From the NCBI RefSeq assembly GCF_004348735.1, contig NZ_SMKT01000051.1:1-52292 (forward strand): a stretch of 52,292 bases of DNA, in the 5' to 3' direction. A model generated the notes under the pieces. That model did no database searches. It saw only the letters and a program-made list of their open reading frames with translations, and was not told the origin of the DNA. The position numbers and the translations under genes were made by a program. The DNA comes from Actinomadura sp. KC06. GTDB taxonomy: Bacteria; Actinomycetota; Actinomycetes; Streptosporangiales; Streptosporangiaceae. Positions 1-7,371 of the stretch are shown piece by piece (within the stretch, counting starts at the first letter, position 1; the number at the start of each line of letters is the position of its first letter).

Positions 1-758
1 GCTGTGGATAAGAGACGGGAGGAAGTCGAGCGGTTGTCGGGGGCTATGGAGCCGGCGATGTCCTGCTCGACGCTCTCCAGGTGGGCGATGACGTGCCAGC
101 GCGCGAGTTCGCCGCGCCGGGAGCGGATCGCGTCGCGGATGGCGCGATGTTCGGCGATGGACTTCTCGGGCCGTTCGGGCAGGTCCCATGTGGCGCCGCG
201 CTCCGGCAGAAGCTGCTCGCCCATGGTGTTCGCGAGCTCGAGCAGCGCCTCGTTGTGCGCGCCGGCGATCAACGCGCGGTGGAACGCGACGTCGGCCTGC
301 ACCATCGCGATCAGGTCGCGGTCTTGGAACGCGGCCTCCATGTGGGCGAACGCCTTGTCGAGGGCCGCGAGGTCCGTCTCGGTGGCGCGCTTGGCGGCGA
401 GTTCGGCGGCGAAGGACTCCAGGCCCTTGCGCACCTCGAGCATGTCGTGGACTTGATCGGCGTGCCGGGCGGTCCACTGGCGCCACTCGGTCCGCAACGG
501 CCGCGAGTCGCCCGAGGAGCGGACGAAGGTTCCGACGCCGTGCCGGATCTCCACCAGTCCCAGGGTCTGCAAGAACTGCAGTGCCTCCCGGACCGTGCCC
601 CGGCTGACCTTGAGCTGCTCGCTCATGCTGCGCTCGTTCGGCAGCTGCTCGCCGGGCTGGAACGTGCCCTCTTCGATCTGCCGGGACAGCTCGCGGATCA
701 CACGTTCCTTGATCGGTTCAGAGCGCAGCGGCTCAAGCCTGGGCTCACCCTGCGACAT
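1..758 (-). CDS. GntR family (FadR/FCD subfamily) transcriptional regulator, 3' end cut by window edge
   Basis: Reading the minus strand from the ATG at 758 gives an open frame of 252 codons that runs off the left edge with no stop. The N-terminus (about residues 12-80) is a winged helix of GntR type: a start like EPIKERVIREL, then the pattern PGEQLPNERSMSEQLKVSRG and a TVREAL recognition helix. The remainder is all-helical with the FCD-domain signature (MLEVRKGLE, then an ADVAFHRALI stretch and a later EHRAI), where the Asp and His residues normally bind a metal or carboxylate effector. An AGGTGA ribosome-binding site lies about 9 bases before the ATG. It is divergent from the DUF1028 gene. 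Two GGTnnnACC palindromes (965-975 and 3104-3118) fit the FadR-class operator, so it probably represses the catabolic genes to its right. Confidence 0.9.
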   Translation of the reverse strand, partial: MSQGEPRLEPLRSEPIKERVIRELSRQIEEGTFQPGEQLPNERSMSEQLKVSRGTVREALQFLQTLGLVEIRHGVGTFVRSSGDSRPLRTEWRQWTARHADQVHDMLEVRKGLESFAAELAAKRATETDLAALDKAFAHMEAAFQDRDLIAMVQADVAFHRALIAGAHNEALLELANTMGEQLLPERGATWDLPERPEKSIAEHRAIRDAIRSRRGELARWHVIAHLESVEQDIAGSIAPDNRSTSSRLLST

Positions 759-921
759 CGGCGTCACCTGTCGTGCCCCAATCCGTGTCTCACACCGGTC
801 TTCGTCGCCGGCGTTCTGTTGTTACCGCCCGCGCTCCGTGCGGTGGACGCACGGTTCCGGCAGCGTGAGCGCCGTCCAGCCGAAAAGGGTTGGACCTCCA
901 TCCTCATGATACCGCGCCCCG

Positions 922-975
922 TTGACATTCGGACGAATACCAGTCTTTGATGACCTGACGTCGGAGGTCGAACCA
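922..975 (+). promoter_or_regulatory. Promoter of the DUF1028 gene with candidate GntR operator
   Basis: A perfect -35 hexamer TTGACA (922-927) is followed after 18 bases by TTTGAT (946-951), a fair -10 box. About seven bases past the expected start site lies AGGTCGAACCA (965-975), a GGTnnnACC palindrome. This is the half-site pattern of FadR-class GntR regulators, and the same pattern occurs in the same position relative to the promoter at 3066-3118. The promoter is seen in sequence; assignment of the operator to the neighbouring GntR protein is inference. Confidence 0.6.
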
Positions 976-985
976 GGGAGCCGCC

Positions 986-1828
986 ATGAGGTCCGCCACG
1001 TTCTCGATCGTTGCCTGCGACCCCGTCCGGCGGGAGTGGGGGGTCGCGATCGCCTCCCGGTTCCTGGCCATCGGCGCCCTCAGCGCGTGGGCCGAGGCCG
1101 AGGTCGGCGCCGTCGCAACCCAGTCGTTCATCCATGCCGCGCATGGAGAGGAGGGCTTGCGGCTGCTGGCGGGCGGCGCGTCCGCCACCGAGGCACTCGA
1201 CCGACTGCTGGCCGGCGACGACGGGCGTGAGCTGCGCCAACTCGGGATAGTGGACGCCGCGGGCGGCTCCGCAACGTACACCGGTTCGGGCTGCATGGAC
1301 TGGGCGGGCGGCCGGGTCGGCGACGGCTACGCGGCCCAGGGCAACATGCTCGTGTCCGCCGCCACGCTCGACGACCTGGCGTCCGAGCACGAGTCGCGAG
1401 CGGGGCAGCCGCTGGGCGACCGGCTGCTCGCCGCGATGGAGGCAGGTCAGGCGGCGGGCGGCGATCGCCGCGGCCAGCAGTCCGCAGTCCTGCGGGTGGT
1501 GCGCGAGGGCGGCGGATACGGCGGCGCGAGCGTCGTGATGGACCTTCGCGTCGACGACCACCCGCAGCCGCTGGTCGAGCTGCGCAGGTTGCGCGGGCTG
1601 CACGAGCTCTACTTCGGCCATACGCCGGAGGACCGCTGGCTCACCGTGGATGATCCGCTGCGCGCCGAGCTGCGCGATCGCCTGGGGACGCTCGGGCATG
1701 ACGAGGGCGACCTGGCGGCAGATCTATTCGCGTGGGCTGGTGTGGAGAACCTTGAGGAGCGCGTCCGTGGCGCCGACCGCATCGATCCTGTCGTCCTGAC
1801 CGAGCTCCGCAAGGCCACGACCAGCTGA
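986..1828 (+). CDS. DUF1028 family protein (putative Ntn-hydrolase-like)
   Basis: This 280-residue protein starts with the family-typical ATFSIVACDP segment followed by WGVAIASRFLAIG, and has the internal Gly-rich segments expected (GSGCMDWAGG, AAQGNMLV, GQQSAVLRVVREGGGYGG). DUF1028 proteins resemble N-terminal-nucleophile hydrolases and often sit beside amidohydrolase or gamma-glutamyltransferase genes; their reaction is unknown. The C-terminal part (from about residue 215) is less conserved and may be a small helical domain. The ATG at 986 follows a GGGAGCC stretch. Its promoter carries a GGTnnnACC site like that of the main operon, so it is likely co-regulated with the ring-opening enzymes downstream and may hydrolyse an amide intermediate or side product. 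Confidence 0.85.
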   Translation: MRSATFSIVACDPVRREWGVAIASRFLAIGALSAWAEAEVGAVATQSFIHAAHGEEGLRLLAGGASATEALDRLLAGDDGRELRQLGIVDAAGGSATYTGSGCMDWAGGRVGDGYAAQGNMLVSAATLDDLASEHESRAGQPLGDRLLAAMEAGQAAGGDRRGQQSAVLRVVREGGGYGGASVVMDLRVDDHPQPLVELRRLRGLHELYFGHTPEDRWLTVDDPLRAELRDRLGTLGHDEGDLAADLFAWAGVENLEERVRGADRIDPVVLTELRKATTS

Positions 1829-2063
1829 TACGTGACCGCAGCAGGGACTGACCGCCTCAGACGACCCTTCCCGCACGCCAACCTCCGACCACCGGACGCC
1901 GCCCCCCGAGGATCTCCCGGGCTGTACGAGCCGATCAATGATCGCGCCACAAGCGATCCCGTCCCGACGACCGAATCCGTGCTGAGACACGCCACCGCCG
2001 AGGCGGACGCGCCATGGCCTCCGTGGGCCGGCGCTGAGCAAGCCGAGTGAGCAAAGGAGCGAG

Positions 2064-2300
2064 ATGTCGATTGACCGGGATCGACTCACTGGCGGTGAGT
2101 GGTCGCACCGTCGTCCTCGACGCGGGCACTCTCCTACCCGGCTACCGGCCGGGAGCGCACGGTGTCGGGGCTGGTCAGGGGTGCCGCGCGGGTGATGGTG
2201 GCCGCTGGCGGACGTGCGTGTCGCGCGGCGGGTTCGCGCCCTGTGGAGGAAGGCGGACCAGAGGCTGGACGTCGAGCAGATGTACGAGTCGAAGTGTGAA
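2064..2300 (+). pseudogene. Degenerate truncated copy of the adjacent NTF2-like gene
   Basis: The start region (ATG at 2064 after GCAAAGGAGCGAG, encoding MSIDRDR) closely matches the start of the intact gene at 2311 (MSVERDR after AAGGAGAGC). Near 2208-2300 a second block reads ADVRVARRVRALW, then DQRLDVEQM, matching ADVREVRRVHGQW and NQGLDVERM of the intact gene. The two blocks are in different frames and the middle of the gene is largely missing, so no full protein can be made. A stop closes the first frame early (TGA near 2194). It is a tandem duplication remnant of the 5' third of the neighbour. A weak alternative is a short leader ORF, but the matching blocks argue for decay. Confidence 0.6.
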
Positions 2301-2310
2301 GGAGAGCTAG

Positions 2311-3060
2311 ATGTCGGTTGAGCGGGATCGGAACACGGACGATCACGGGCTGCCCGCGAAGGACCGTCCACGCAAGGTGTCGGAGCCTGAGCAGGGGCTT
2401 GTCGCCAACGAACCTGGAGGGCCGGAGGAGGGCGGGCGTGAGGTGCCATGGCACAGGCGGGAGTCCCTGGCGGGTGATCGCGGGCGGGCTCCGGTGAGTG
2501 TTCGGCGCGATGTGGCGGGGCCTGAGCTGGGGCTTGGCGGGAGCGATTTCGGGCCGGTGGCGGATGTGCGGGAAGTGCGGCGGGTTCACGGGCAGTGGTG
2601 GGAGGCGAACCAGGGACTGGACGTCGAGCGGATGCGCGAGTGCTTCGCCCCCGGCTACCTCATGTGGAATCTCAACGGCCATCCCTATTACGGGCTCAAC
2701 GAGAAGATCGCGCTCTTCCAGTACTACAAGGGGCGGCTTGTGCCCACCGAGCCGCCCCGGCTCTGGGACATCAGGGTCGTCGTCGACGGGGACATGGCGT
2801 ACGTGACGTCGGAGGGCGCGCTGCCGTTCGAGGTCACCGGGGACGGATCGGGGTCGGCCACGCTGGACGCGGTCGTTCCGCTGTACGACGGCGATGGACG
2901 GACGGTACGCGTGCGTTTCCGCGAGACGTGCGTCCTGCGGCGCGACGACGGCGAGGGCGGGCGCGTCTGGAAGATCTGGCATTTCCATTGCTCTCCGCTC
3001 GCGCCAGAAGACGAGCCGCGGCCCGGTTTCGGGGACACGGCGGCCGAACGGCGCCGGTGA
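2311..3060 (+). CDS. NTF2/SnoaL-like fold protein with N-terminal extension
   Basis: The 249-residue protein has an unusual, charged, probably disordered extension over its first ~85 residues. The NTF2-like cone fold follows: a helix (VRRVHGQWWEANQGLDVERMR), the GHPYYGLNEKIALFQYYKG segment, and strands ending in KIWHFHCSP. Such proteins act as small-ligand isomerases, hydrolases or binding modules; no catalytic residues can be named here. The ATG follows a good AAGGAGAGC site. A broken copy lies immediately upstream, and the regulated promoter of the catabolic operon starts just after the stop, so this gene is probably transcribed separately from that operon. Function is unknown. Confidence 0.75.
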   Translation: MSVERDRNTDDHGLPAKDRPRKVSEPEQGLVANEPGGPEEGGREVPWHRRESLAGDRGRAPVSVRRDVAGPELGLGGSDFGPVADVREVRRVHGQWWEANQGLDVERMRECFAPGYLMWNLNGHPYYGLNEKIALFQYYKGRLVPTEPPRLWDIRVVVDGDMAYVTSEGALPFEVTGDGSGSATLDAVVPLYDGDGRTVRVRFRETCVLRRDDGEGGRVWKIWHFHCSPLAPEDEPRPGFGDTAAERRR

Positions 3061-3065
3061 GGGTA

Positions 3066-3118
3066 TTGACGGCCGCGGACCGGGCGGCTAAGAATGAGTG
3101 CACAGAGGTCCGACCTCT
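3066..3118 (+). promoter_or_regulatory. Promoter and palindromic operator of the catabolic operon
   Basis: TTGACG (3066-3071), a 17-base spacer and TAAGAA (3089-3094, followed by T) make a good sigma-70 type promoter. Starting about ten bases later is AGAGGTCCGACCTCT (3104-3118), a perfect 6+6 palindrome around CCG whose core GGTCCGACC matches the FadR-type operator GGTCYGACC. A repressor bound there would cover the transcription start. The arrangement also rules against the ATG at 3098 as a start codon, because it would lie at or before the start site; the GTG at 3149 is favoured. Confidence 0.7.
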
Positions 3119-3148
3119 TACCTCAAACCCCGAGAAGGGCTGAAATCA

Positions 3149-4129
3149 GTGGCAATCCTGCACGCAGGCATCGCGACGTTTCTCCAGTCCCCCCACGTGG
3201 CTCCGGAGAGATCCGAGCTCCGATCAGTTGGCGCGAACGTGGCGGTCCTCGGGCTTCCGTACGACAGCACGACCGTCACGCGTCCGGGTGCGAGCCACGG
3301 CCCGCGCGCGATCCGCGACGCCTCGTCGCACTTCTCGTTCGGCGCCGGCTACCACTTCGACTACGACGTCACCGTCTCCGACCATCTCAAGATCGTCGAC
3401 TGCGGTGACGTGGACGGCGCTCCCGGCCGCGCCGCCGTCACGGTCGAGCGGGCGGAGCGGGCGCTGGACGAGCTCTACGCCGCCGGCTGCTTCCCGGTAC
3501 TGCTGGGCGGCGACAACATGACCACCATCCCCGGAGCCCGGGCCCTCGCGCGGCACCTAGATGGGCCGATGGGTTTCATCATGTTCGACACCCACCTCGA
3601 CACCGCGCCGGACATCGACGGGGAGCCGCTTTCGCACTGCTCACCCGTGCACCGGGTGCTCGACCTGCCGAACGTCGACGGGAGCAACGTCGTCCTGGTC
3701 GGCATCCACGGGGCGGCCAACCCGAAGTACGAGAAGGACATCGCCGAGGAGTACGGCGTGCGGGTCTTCACCGTCCGCGACGTGGACCGGCTGGGGATCG
3801 ACGAGGTGGCCCGCCGTGCCCTGGCCGCCGCGTCCGACGGCACCGCGGGCGTCTACCTCTCCATCGACATCGACGTCCTCGACGGCGCGTACGTCTCGGG
3901 CACCTGTGGACCAGAGATAGGAGGACTGACCGGACGGGAGATCGTCCGGGCCCTGGAGATCGTGGCCGCCGGGCCGATCTGCGCCGCGGACTGCGTCGAG
4001 GTGGCGCCGATGCTCGACGCCTCCGGCAACACCGCACGTGTCGCCGCACGCCTGGTCATCGACATCATCGCCGCCCGAGCGTGCCGCGCCCGTGACGGCC
4101 ATCCCCTCCCGTCCGCCCCTCGCGCATGA
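3149..4129 (+). CDS. Ureohydrolase (arginase/agmatinase superfamily) with altered metal motif
   Basis: From the GTG at 3149 (GAGAAGG ribosome-binding site, 10-base spacing) the protein has 326 residues, normal for the family. It has PYDSTTVTRPGASHGPRAIR near the N-terminus, then the metal motifs GGDN (D122, N123), DTHLD (D147, H149, D151) and SIDIDVLD (D240, D242). Family members split a guanidino or amidino group to urea and an amine at a dinuclear Mn or Ni site. The first motif is normally GGDH: its His ligand is Asn here, and the usual Pro after the last Asp is Gly. It may have a changed metal site or substrate, or act on a cyclic ureido or guanidino compound. It is the first gene of the regulated operon. 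The family is certain; the substrate is not. Confidence 0.85.
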   Translation: MAILHAGIATFLQSPHVAPERSELRSVGANVAVLGLPYDSTTVTRPGASHGPRAIRDASSHFSFGAGYHFDYDVTVSDHLKIVDCGDVDGAPGRAAVTVERAERALDELYAAGCFPVLLGGDNMTTIPGARALARHLDGPMGFIMFDTHLDTAPDIDGEPLSHCSPVHRVLDLPNVDGSNVVLVGIHGAANPKYEKDIAEEYGVRVFTVRDVDRLGIDEVARRALAAASDGTAGVYLSIDIDVLDGAYVSGTCGPEIGGLTGREIVRALEIVAAGPICAADCVEVAPMLDASGNTARVAARLVIDIIAARACRARDGHPLPSAPRA

Positions 4130-4440
4130 CCGAGTCCGCCCCGAACAAACACGTCCGCCCCGCACGATCGAACGTCCCGCGCGCATGGCCGAGCTAGCGC
4201 GCCTAGCCGAGTCCGTTCCGCACGACCACACGATCGTTCCGCATGGCTGAGCTTGGCGCGCGCACATGGGCAATCCGCCGCGCATAACCGAGTTCGCCGC
4301 GCATAACCAAAACCTGCCGCGTATTGGCAATTCCGCCGCGTATGACAATGCCAGCCTTGCATGACCGTGTCCCACACGCGAAATACGCGAAAACGGCCTG
4401 CACTGCAGGCGACGAAACGAGATTGGAAGCGCATGACCGA
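4122..4440 (+). repeat. Degenerate ~20-bp tandem repeat expanded between two genes
   Basis: The gap between the ureohydrolase stop and the isochorismatase start is filled by about 13 degenerate units of 19-21 bases with a consensus near CCGCGCATGACCGAGTTCG. The best-preserved neighbours are at about 4276-4345 (CGCGCATAACC repeated, then CGCGTATTGGC and CGCGTATGACA). The array begins and ends with the identical 12-mer GCGCATGACCGA: at 4122-4133 it contains the ureohydrolase stop (TGA), and at 4429-4440 it contains the isochorismatase start (ATG). It therefore looks like repeated copying of an ancestral ATGA stop/start junction. No gene is seen in it. Confidence 0.75.
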
Positions 4441-5092
4441 CGTTCCGGCGACCAAGCCGTACATCGATCCGTCCCGCACCGCACTGTTGGTCATCGACAT
4501 GCAGAAGGGGTTCTGCGACCCCGAGAGCCGGATGGAGAAGGCGGGGATCGGCACCGCCAACCAGCGGGCGGCCCTGCCCTGGATCCTCGAACTGGTGGAG
4601 ATGTGCCGGGGTTACGGGATGCCGATCCTGTGGTCGCAGCAGATCCATTACCCGGAGGACGTGACCCGGCAACGCCGCAGCATTCCGTCCCACATCGACA
4701 AGCAGAAGTGGGCGCCGTGCCTGCGCGGCACCTGGGAGGTCGACTTCGTGGACGAGGTGACCGCCGTCCTCCGTCCCGAGGACATCATCGTCGAGAAGCA
4801 CCGCGCGTCGGTGTTCTTCGAGACGACGCTCGACACAAAGCTGCGGATGCTGGGCATCGAGCAGATCATCATCTCCGGCTGCAACACCGACTTCTGCGTC
4901 GAGACCACGATCCGCGACGGGTACTACCGCGACCTCGACGTGATCGTCGTCCGCGAGTGCGTGGCCGGGCCCCGCAAGCGGTTCCACGAGGACACGCTCG
5001 CCAAGGTGGAGACCTACTTCGGCGCCGTCGTCACGCTCGGCGAGCTGCCCTCCGTGGTCATGTCGCCGGAGGCCGTGGAGGCGTCGGCATGA
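4433..5092 (+). CDS. Isochorismatase-family cysteine amidohydrolase (N-carbamoylsarcosine amidase-like)
   Basis: Starting at ATG 4433, the 219-residue protein has the complete cysteine-hydrolase triad of the isochorismatase superfamily: D22 (ALLVIDMQKGF), K122 (IVEKHRAS) and C155 in SGCNTDFCV, with the cis-peptide region just before it. The family includes nicotinamidase, biuret and ureidoacrylate amidohydrolase, and N-carbamoylsarcosine amidase. Placement directly before hydantoinase genes, with an ATGA overlap to HyuB, favours hydrolysis of the N-carbamoyl product of hydantoin ring opening to an amino acid plus CO2 and ammonia. The longer frame back to 4361 lies inside the tandem repeat and has no ribosome-binding site, so 4433 is preferred. 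Substrate is inferred from context. Confidence 0.85.
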   Translation: MTDVPATKPYIDPSRTALLVIDMQKGFCDPESRMEKAGIGTANQRAALPWILELVEMCRGYGMPILWSQQIHYPEDVTRQRRSIPSHIDKQKWAPCLRGTWEVDFVDEVTAVLRPEDIIVEKHRASVFFETTLDTKLRMLGIEQIIISGCNTDFCVETTIRDGYYRDLDVIVVRECVAGPRKRFHEDTLAKVETYFGAVVTLGELPSVVMSPEAVEASA

Positions 5093-7371
5093 CGGTCGGA
5101 GCTCAGGCCGGACGGCGGCTGCGGCTCGACCCGTCGGTGTTCGAGATCGTCAGGCACCGCCTCTGGTACATCAACGACGAGGGCGCGCTGACGATCAGCA
5201 GGCTGTCGGGCTCGCCGGTGGCCACGGAGGTGTTCGACATGAACACCGGGCTGATGACGGCGAACGGCGACCTGGTCTACATCGACAATTTCATCTGCGC
5301 GCAGGCGACGACCCTGTCGGCGCACGTCAAGCACCTGCTGGAGTCGTACGCCGACAATCCGGGCTTCGCGGACGGCGACGTGTTCCTATGCAACGACCCG
5401 TACGTCTCGGTCTGCCACCAGAACTGCGTCCAGGTCGTCGCGCCGATCTTCTACGAAGGCGACCTGGTGGCGTGGGCGGGCGCGTCGCTGCACGCCATCG
5501 ACGTCGGAGGTCCGACCGCAGGCCAGGTCCAGCCGGACGCCGCCGACATCTACGGGGAGCAGCCGCTGATCGGGCCGATCAAGGTGTACGAGGGCGGCAG
5601 GTTCCGGCGGGACGTCGAGAACACCTATCTCAACAACTCGCGGCTGCCCGAGCTGCTCGGCCTCGACCTGCGGGCGAAGGTCGCGGCGGTGCAGGTCATC
5701 CGCACCCGCCTGGTGGAGACGCTGCGCGAGTTCGGCGCCGAGACGGTGCTCGCCGCGATGGAAGACGTCATCGACTACACCGAATGGCGGCTGCGGGCAC
5801 GGCTCGCCGAGCTGCCGGACGGCACGTGGCGGCACCGCGCGTATATCGAGTTCGGCGACGACATCTACGACTGCCACGTCACGATGCGCAAAGAGGGCGA
5901 GCACCTCGCCTTCGACTTCACCGAGACGGCCGACCAGGCGCCCGCCGTCATCAACTGCGCGCGGCCCGCGCTGCACGGCGGGGTCCTCGCCGCGGTCCTG
6001 GTCTACCTGTGCTGGGACATCCCGTGGTCACCGGCGGGCGTACGGCGGGCGCTGACCATCGAGTCCCGCGAGGGCTCGGTCGTGGACGCGGCCCGTCCCG
6101 CCGGCGTCTCCAAGTCCACCACGACCTCCATCTGGGAGGTCCGCAACCTGGCCAGCATCACCTGCGGCAAGATGCTCGCCGCCAGCGACCTGCACCGGCA
6201 CCGCGCGATGGCGGGGTGGCAGGGCGTCAAGGCGCTGGAGGAGCTGTTCGGGTACGAGGCCGACGGCGAGCGCTTCGGCGGTCCGCTGCTGGACGGCATG
6301 GCCGGCGGCGGGGGCGCGCTCGCCACCCGCGACGGCATCGACACGGGCGGGCACACCAGCTCGCTGCGCGCGACCATCGCCAACGTCGAGAGCTACGAGC
6401 TGCGCTACCCCATCCTGTACCTCTACCGGCGGCAGACCCGCGACTCCGGCGGGCCGGGCAAGTACCGGGGCGGCGCCGGGCCCAGCATGATGTACATCGT
6501 CCACGGGGTCGAGGAGATCCCGACCAAGATCCTTCACACGTTCGGGGTGGAGCAGCCCGAATCGCCTGGTCTGTGCGGCGGCTACCCGTCCACGACGAAC
6601 CAGTTCGCCATCGTGCGCGGGTCGGACGTCCGAGCACGCCTCGCGCGGGGTGAGGTTCCGCAGGAACTCGACGACCTCGACGGCACGCTGGAGGTCTTCG
6701 GCGCGTTCGCCGCCACGTCGATGCGGTCCGATGACGTGTACCGGGTCGTGTCCATGGGCGGCGGCGGTTACGGAGACCCGCTGGAGCGCGACCCCGCGCT
6801 CGTCGCCCGGGACGTCGGCGCCTTCCTCGTCAGCCGCGAGTGGGCGGAGCGCGTCTGGGGCGTCGTCCTGGCCCCTGGCACTCTCGAGGTGGACCTCGCC
6901 GCCACCGCCCGCCGCCGCGCCGACCTCCGCCACGAACGCGCCACCGCCGCCGGCCTGCCCAACCCCGCCGAGGCCGCCGTCCCGCCGCGTTCTGCCGGTG
7001 GGGGGCTGCCGGGTGACTCCGGAGGGAGCGGGGATGCCGTTGCCGGGGAGCGGTTGAGTGAGCTGTTGTTTCGTGGTCACTCCGGTTCGTCTGGCGAGGG
7101 GGCGGTGTATCGGTGCCGGTGCGGGCATGTGCTCGGCGCCGCCGAGCGTCCGTACAAGGAGCTCGCCGCGCAGGCGCGCTTTCCGGTGCAGCGGATCGGC
7201 CCGGAGGTCAACCCGCACAAGATCAACGGCGCCCGATTCGAGCTGCGCGAGTTCTACTGCCCTGGCTGCCTGGCGCTTCTGGAGATCGAGATCGCCCGTC
7301 CCGGCGATCCGGTCCTGGACGACGCCCGCCTGGCCCTGGACGACGCGCGGCAGGGGGAGAACCGCACATGA
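5089..7371 (+). CDS. hyuB: Hydantoinase/oxoprolinase subunit B with acetone-carboxylase-gamma-like C-terminus
   Basis: The 760-residue product is a HyuB-type subunit (DPSVFEIVRHRLWYINDEGA, GDVFLCNDPYVSVCHQNC, GGPGKYRGGAG). With HyuA it forms ATP-dependent hydantoinases, 5-oxoprolinases or carboxylases that activate a lactam or carbonyl oxygen by phosphorylation. The main domain ends near residue 600. A linker (about 625-670) follows, then a module with C676, C678, C724 and C727 (RCRCGHVLG and YCPGCLALLEIEIA) like the small zinc-binding gamma subunit of acetone/acetophenone carboxylases. That fusion is unusual. The gene overlaps the isochorismatase stop (ATGA, 5089-5092) and the hyuA start (ATGA, 7368-7371), so translation is coupled. 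Confidence 0.9.
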   Translation: MTVGAQAGRRLRLDPSVFEIVRHRLWYINDEGALTISRLSGSPVATEVFDMNTGLMTANGDLVYIDNFICAQATTLSAHVKHLLESYADNPGFADGDVFLCNDPYVSVCHQNCVQVVAPIFYEGDLVAWAGASLHAIDVGGPTAGQVQPDAADIYGEQPLIGPIKVYEGGRFRRDVENTYLNNSRLPELLGLDLRAKVAAVQVIRTRLVETLREFGAETVLAAMEDVIDYTEWRLRARLAELPDGTWRHRAYIEFGDDIYDCHVTMRKEGEHLAFDFTETADQAPAVINCARPALHGGVLAAVLVYLCWDIPWSPAGVRRALTIESREGSVVDAARPAGVSKSTTTSIWEVRNLASITCGKMLAASDLHRHRAMAGWQGVKALEELFGYEADGERFGGPLLDGMAGGGGALATRDGIDTGGHTSSLRATIANVESYELRYPILYLYRRQTRDSGGPGKYRGGAGPSMMYIVHGVEEIPTKILHTFGVEQPESPGLCGGYPSTTNQFAIVRGSDVRARLARGEVPQELDDLDGTLEVFGAFAATSMRSDDVYRVVSMGGGGYGDPLERDPALVARDVGAFLVSREWAERVWGVVLAPGTLEVDLAATARRRADLRHERATAAGLPNPAEAAVPPRSAGGGLPGDSGGSGDAVAGERLSELLFRGHSGSSGEGAVYRCRCGHVLGAAERPYKELAAQARFPVQRIGPEVNPHKINGARFELREFYCPGCLALLEIEIARPGDPVLDDARLALDDARQGENRT

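Noticed and set aside
2047..2310. Small separate gene before the NTF2-like protein
   Set aside because: The sequence is a decayed copy of the neighbour with matching blocks in different frames, so it is called a pseudogene.
3098..3148. Upstream ATG start for the ureohydrolase
   Set aside because: It lies at or before the predicted transcription start and overlaps the operator; GTG 3149 has a better ribosome-binding site.
4122..4440. CRISPR array
   Set aside because: The units are degenerate, about 20 bases and contiguous, with no unique spacers and no cas genes.
4324..5088. Longer frame joining into hyuB
   Set aside because: It reads through the repeat array and the isochorismatase gene in another frame; the ATGA overlap at 5089 is the natural start.
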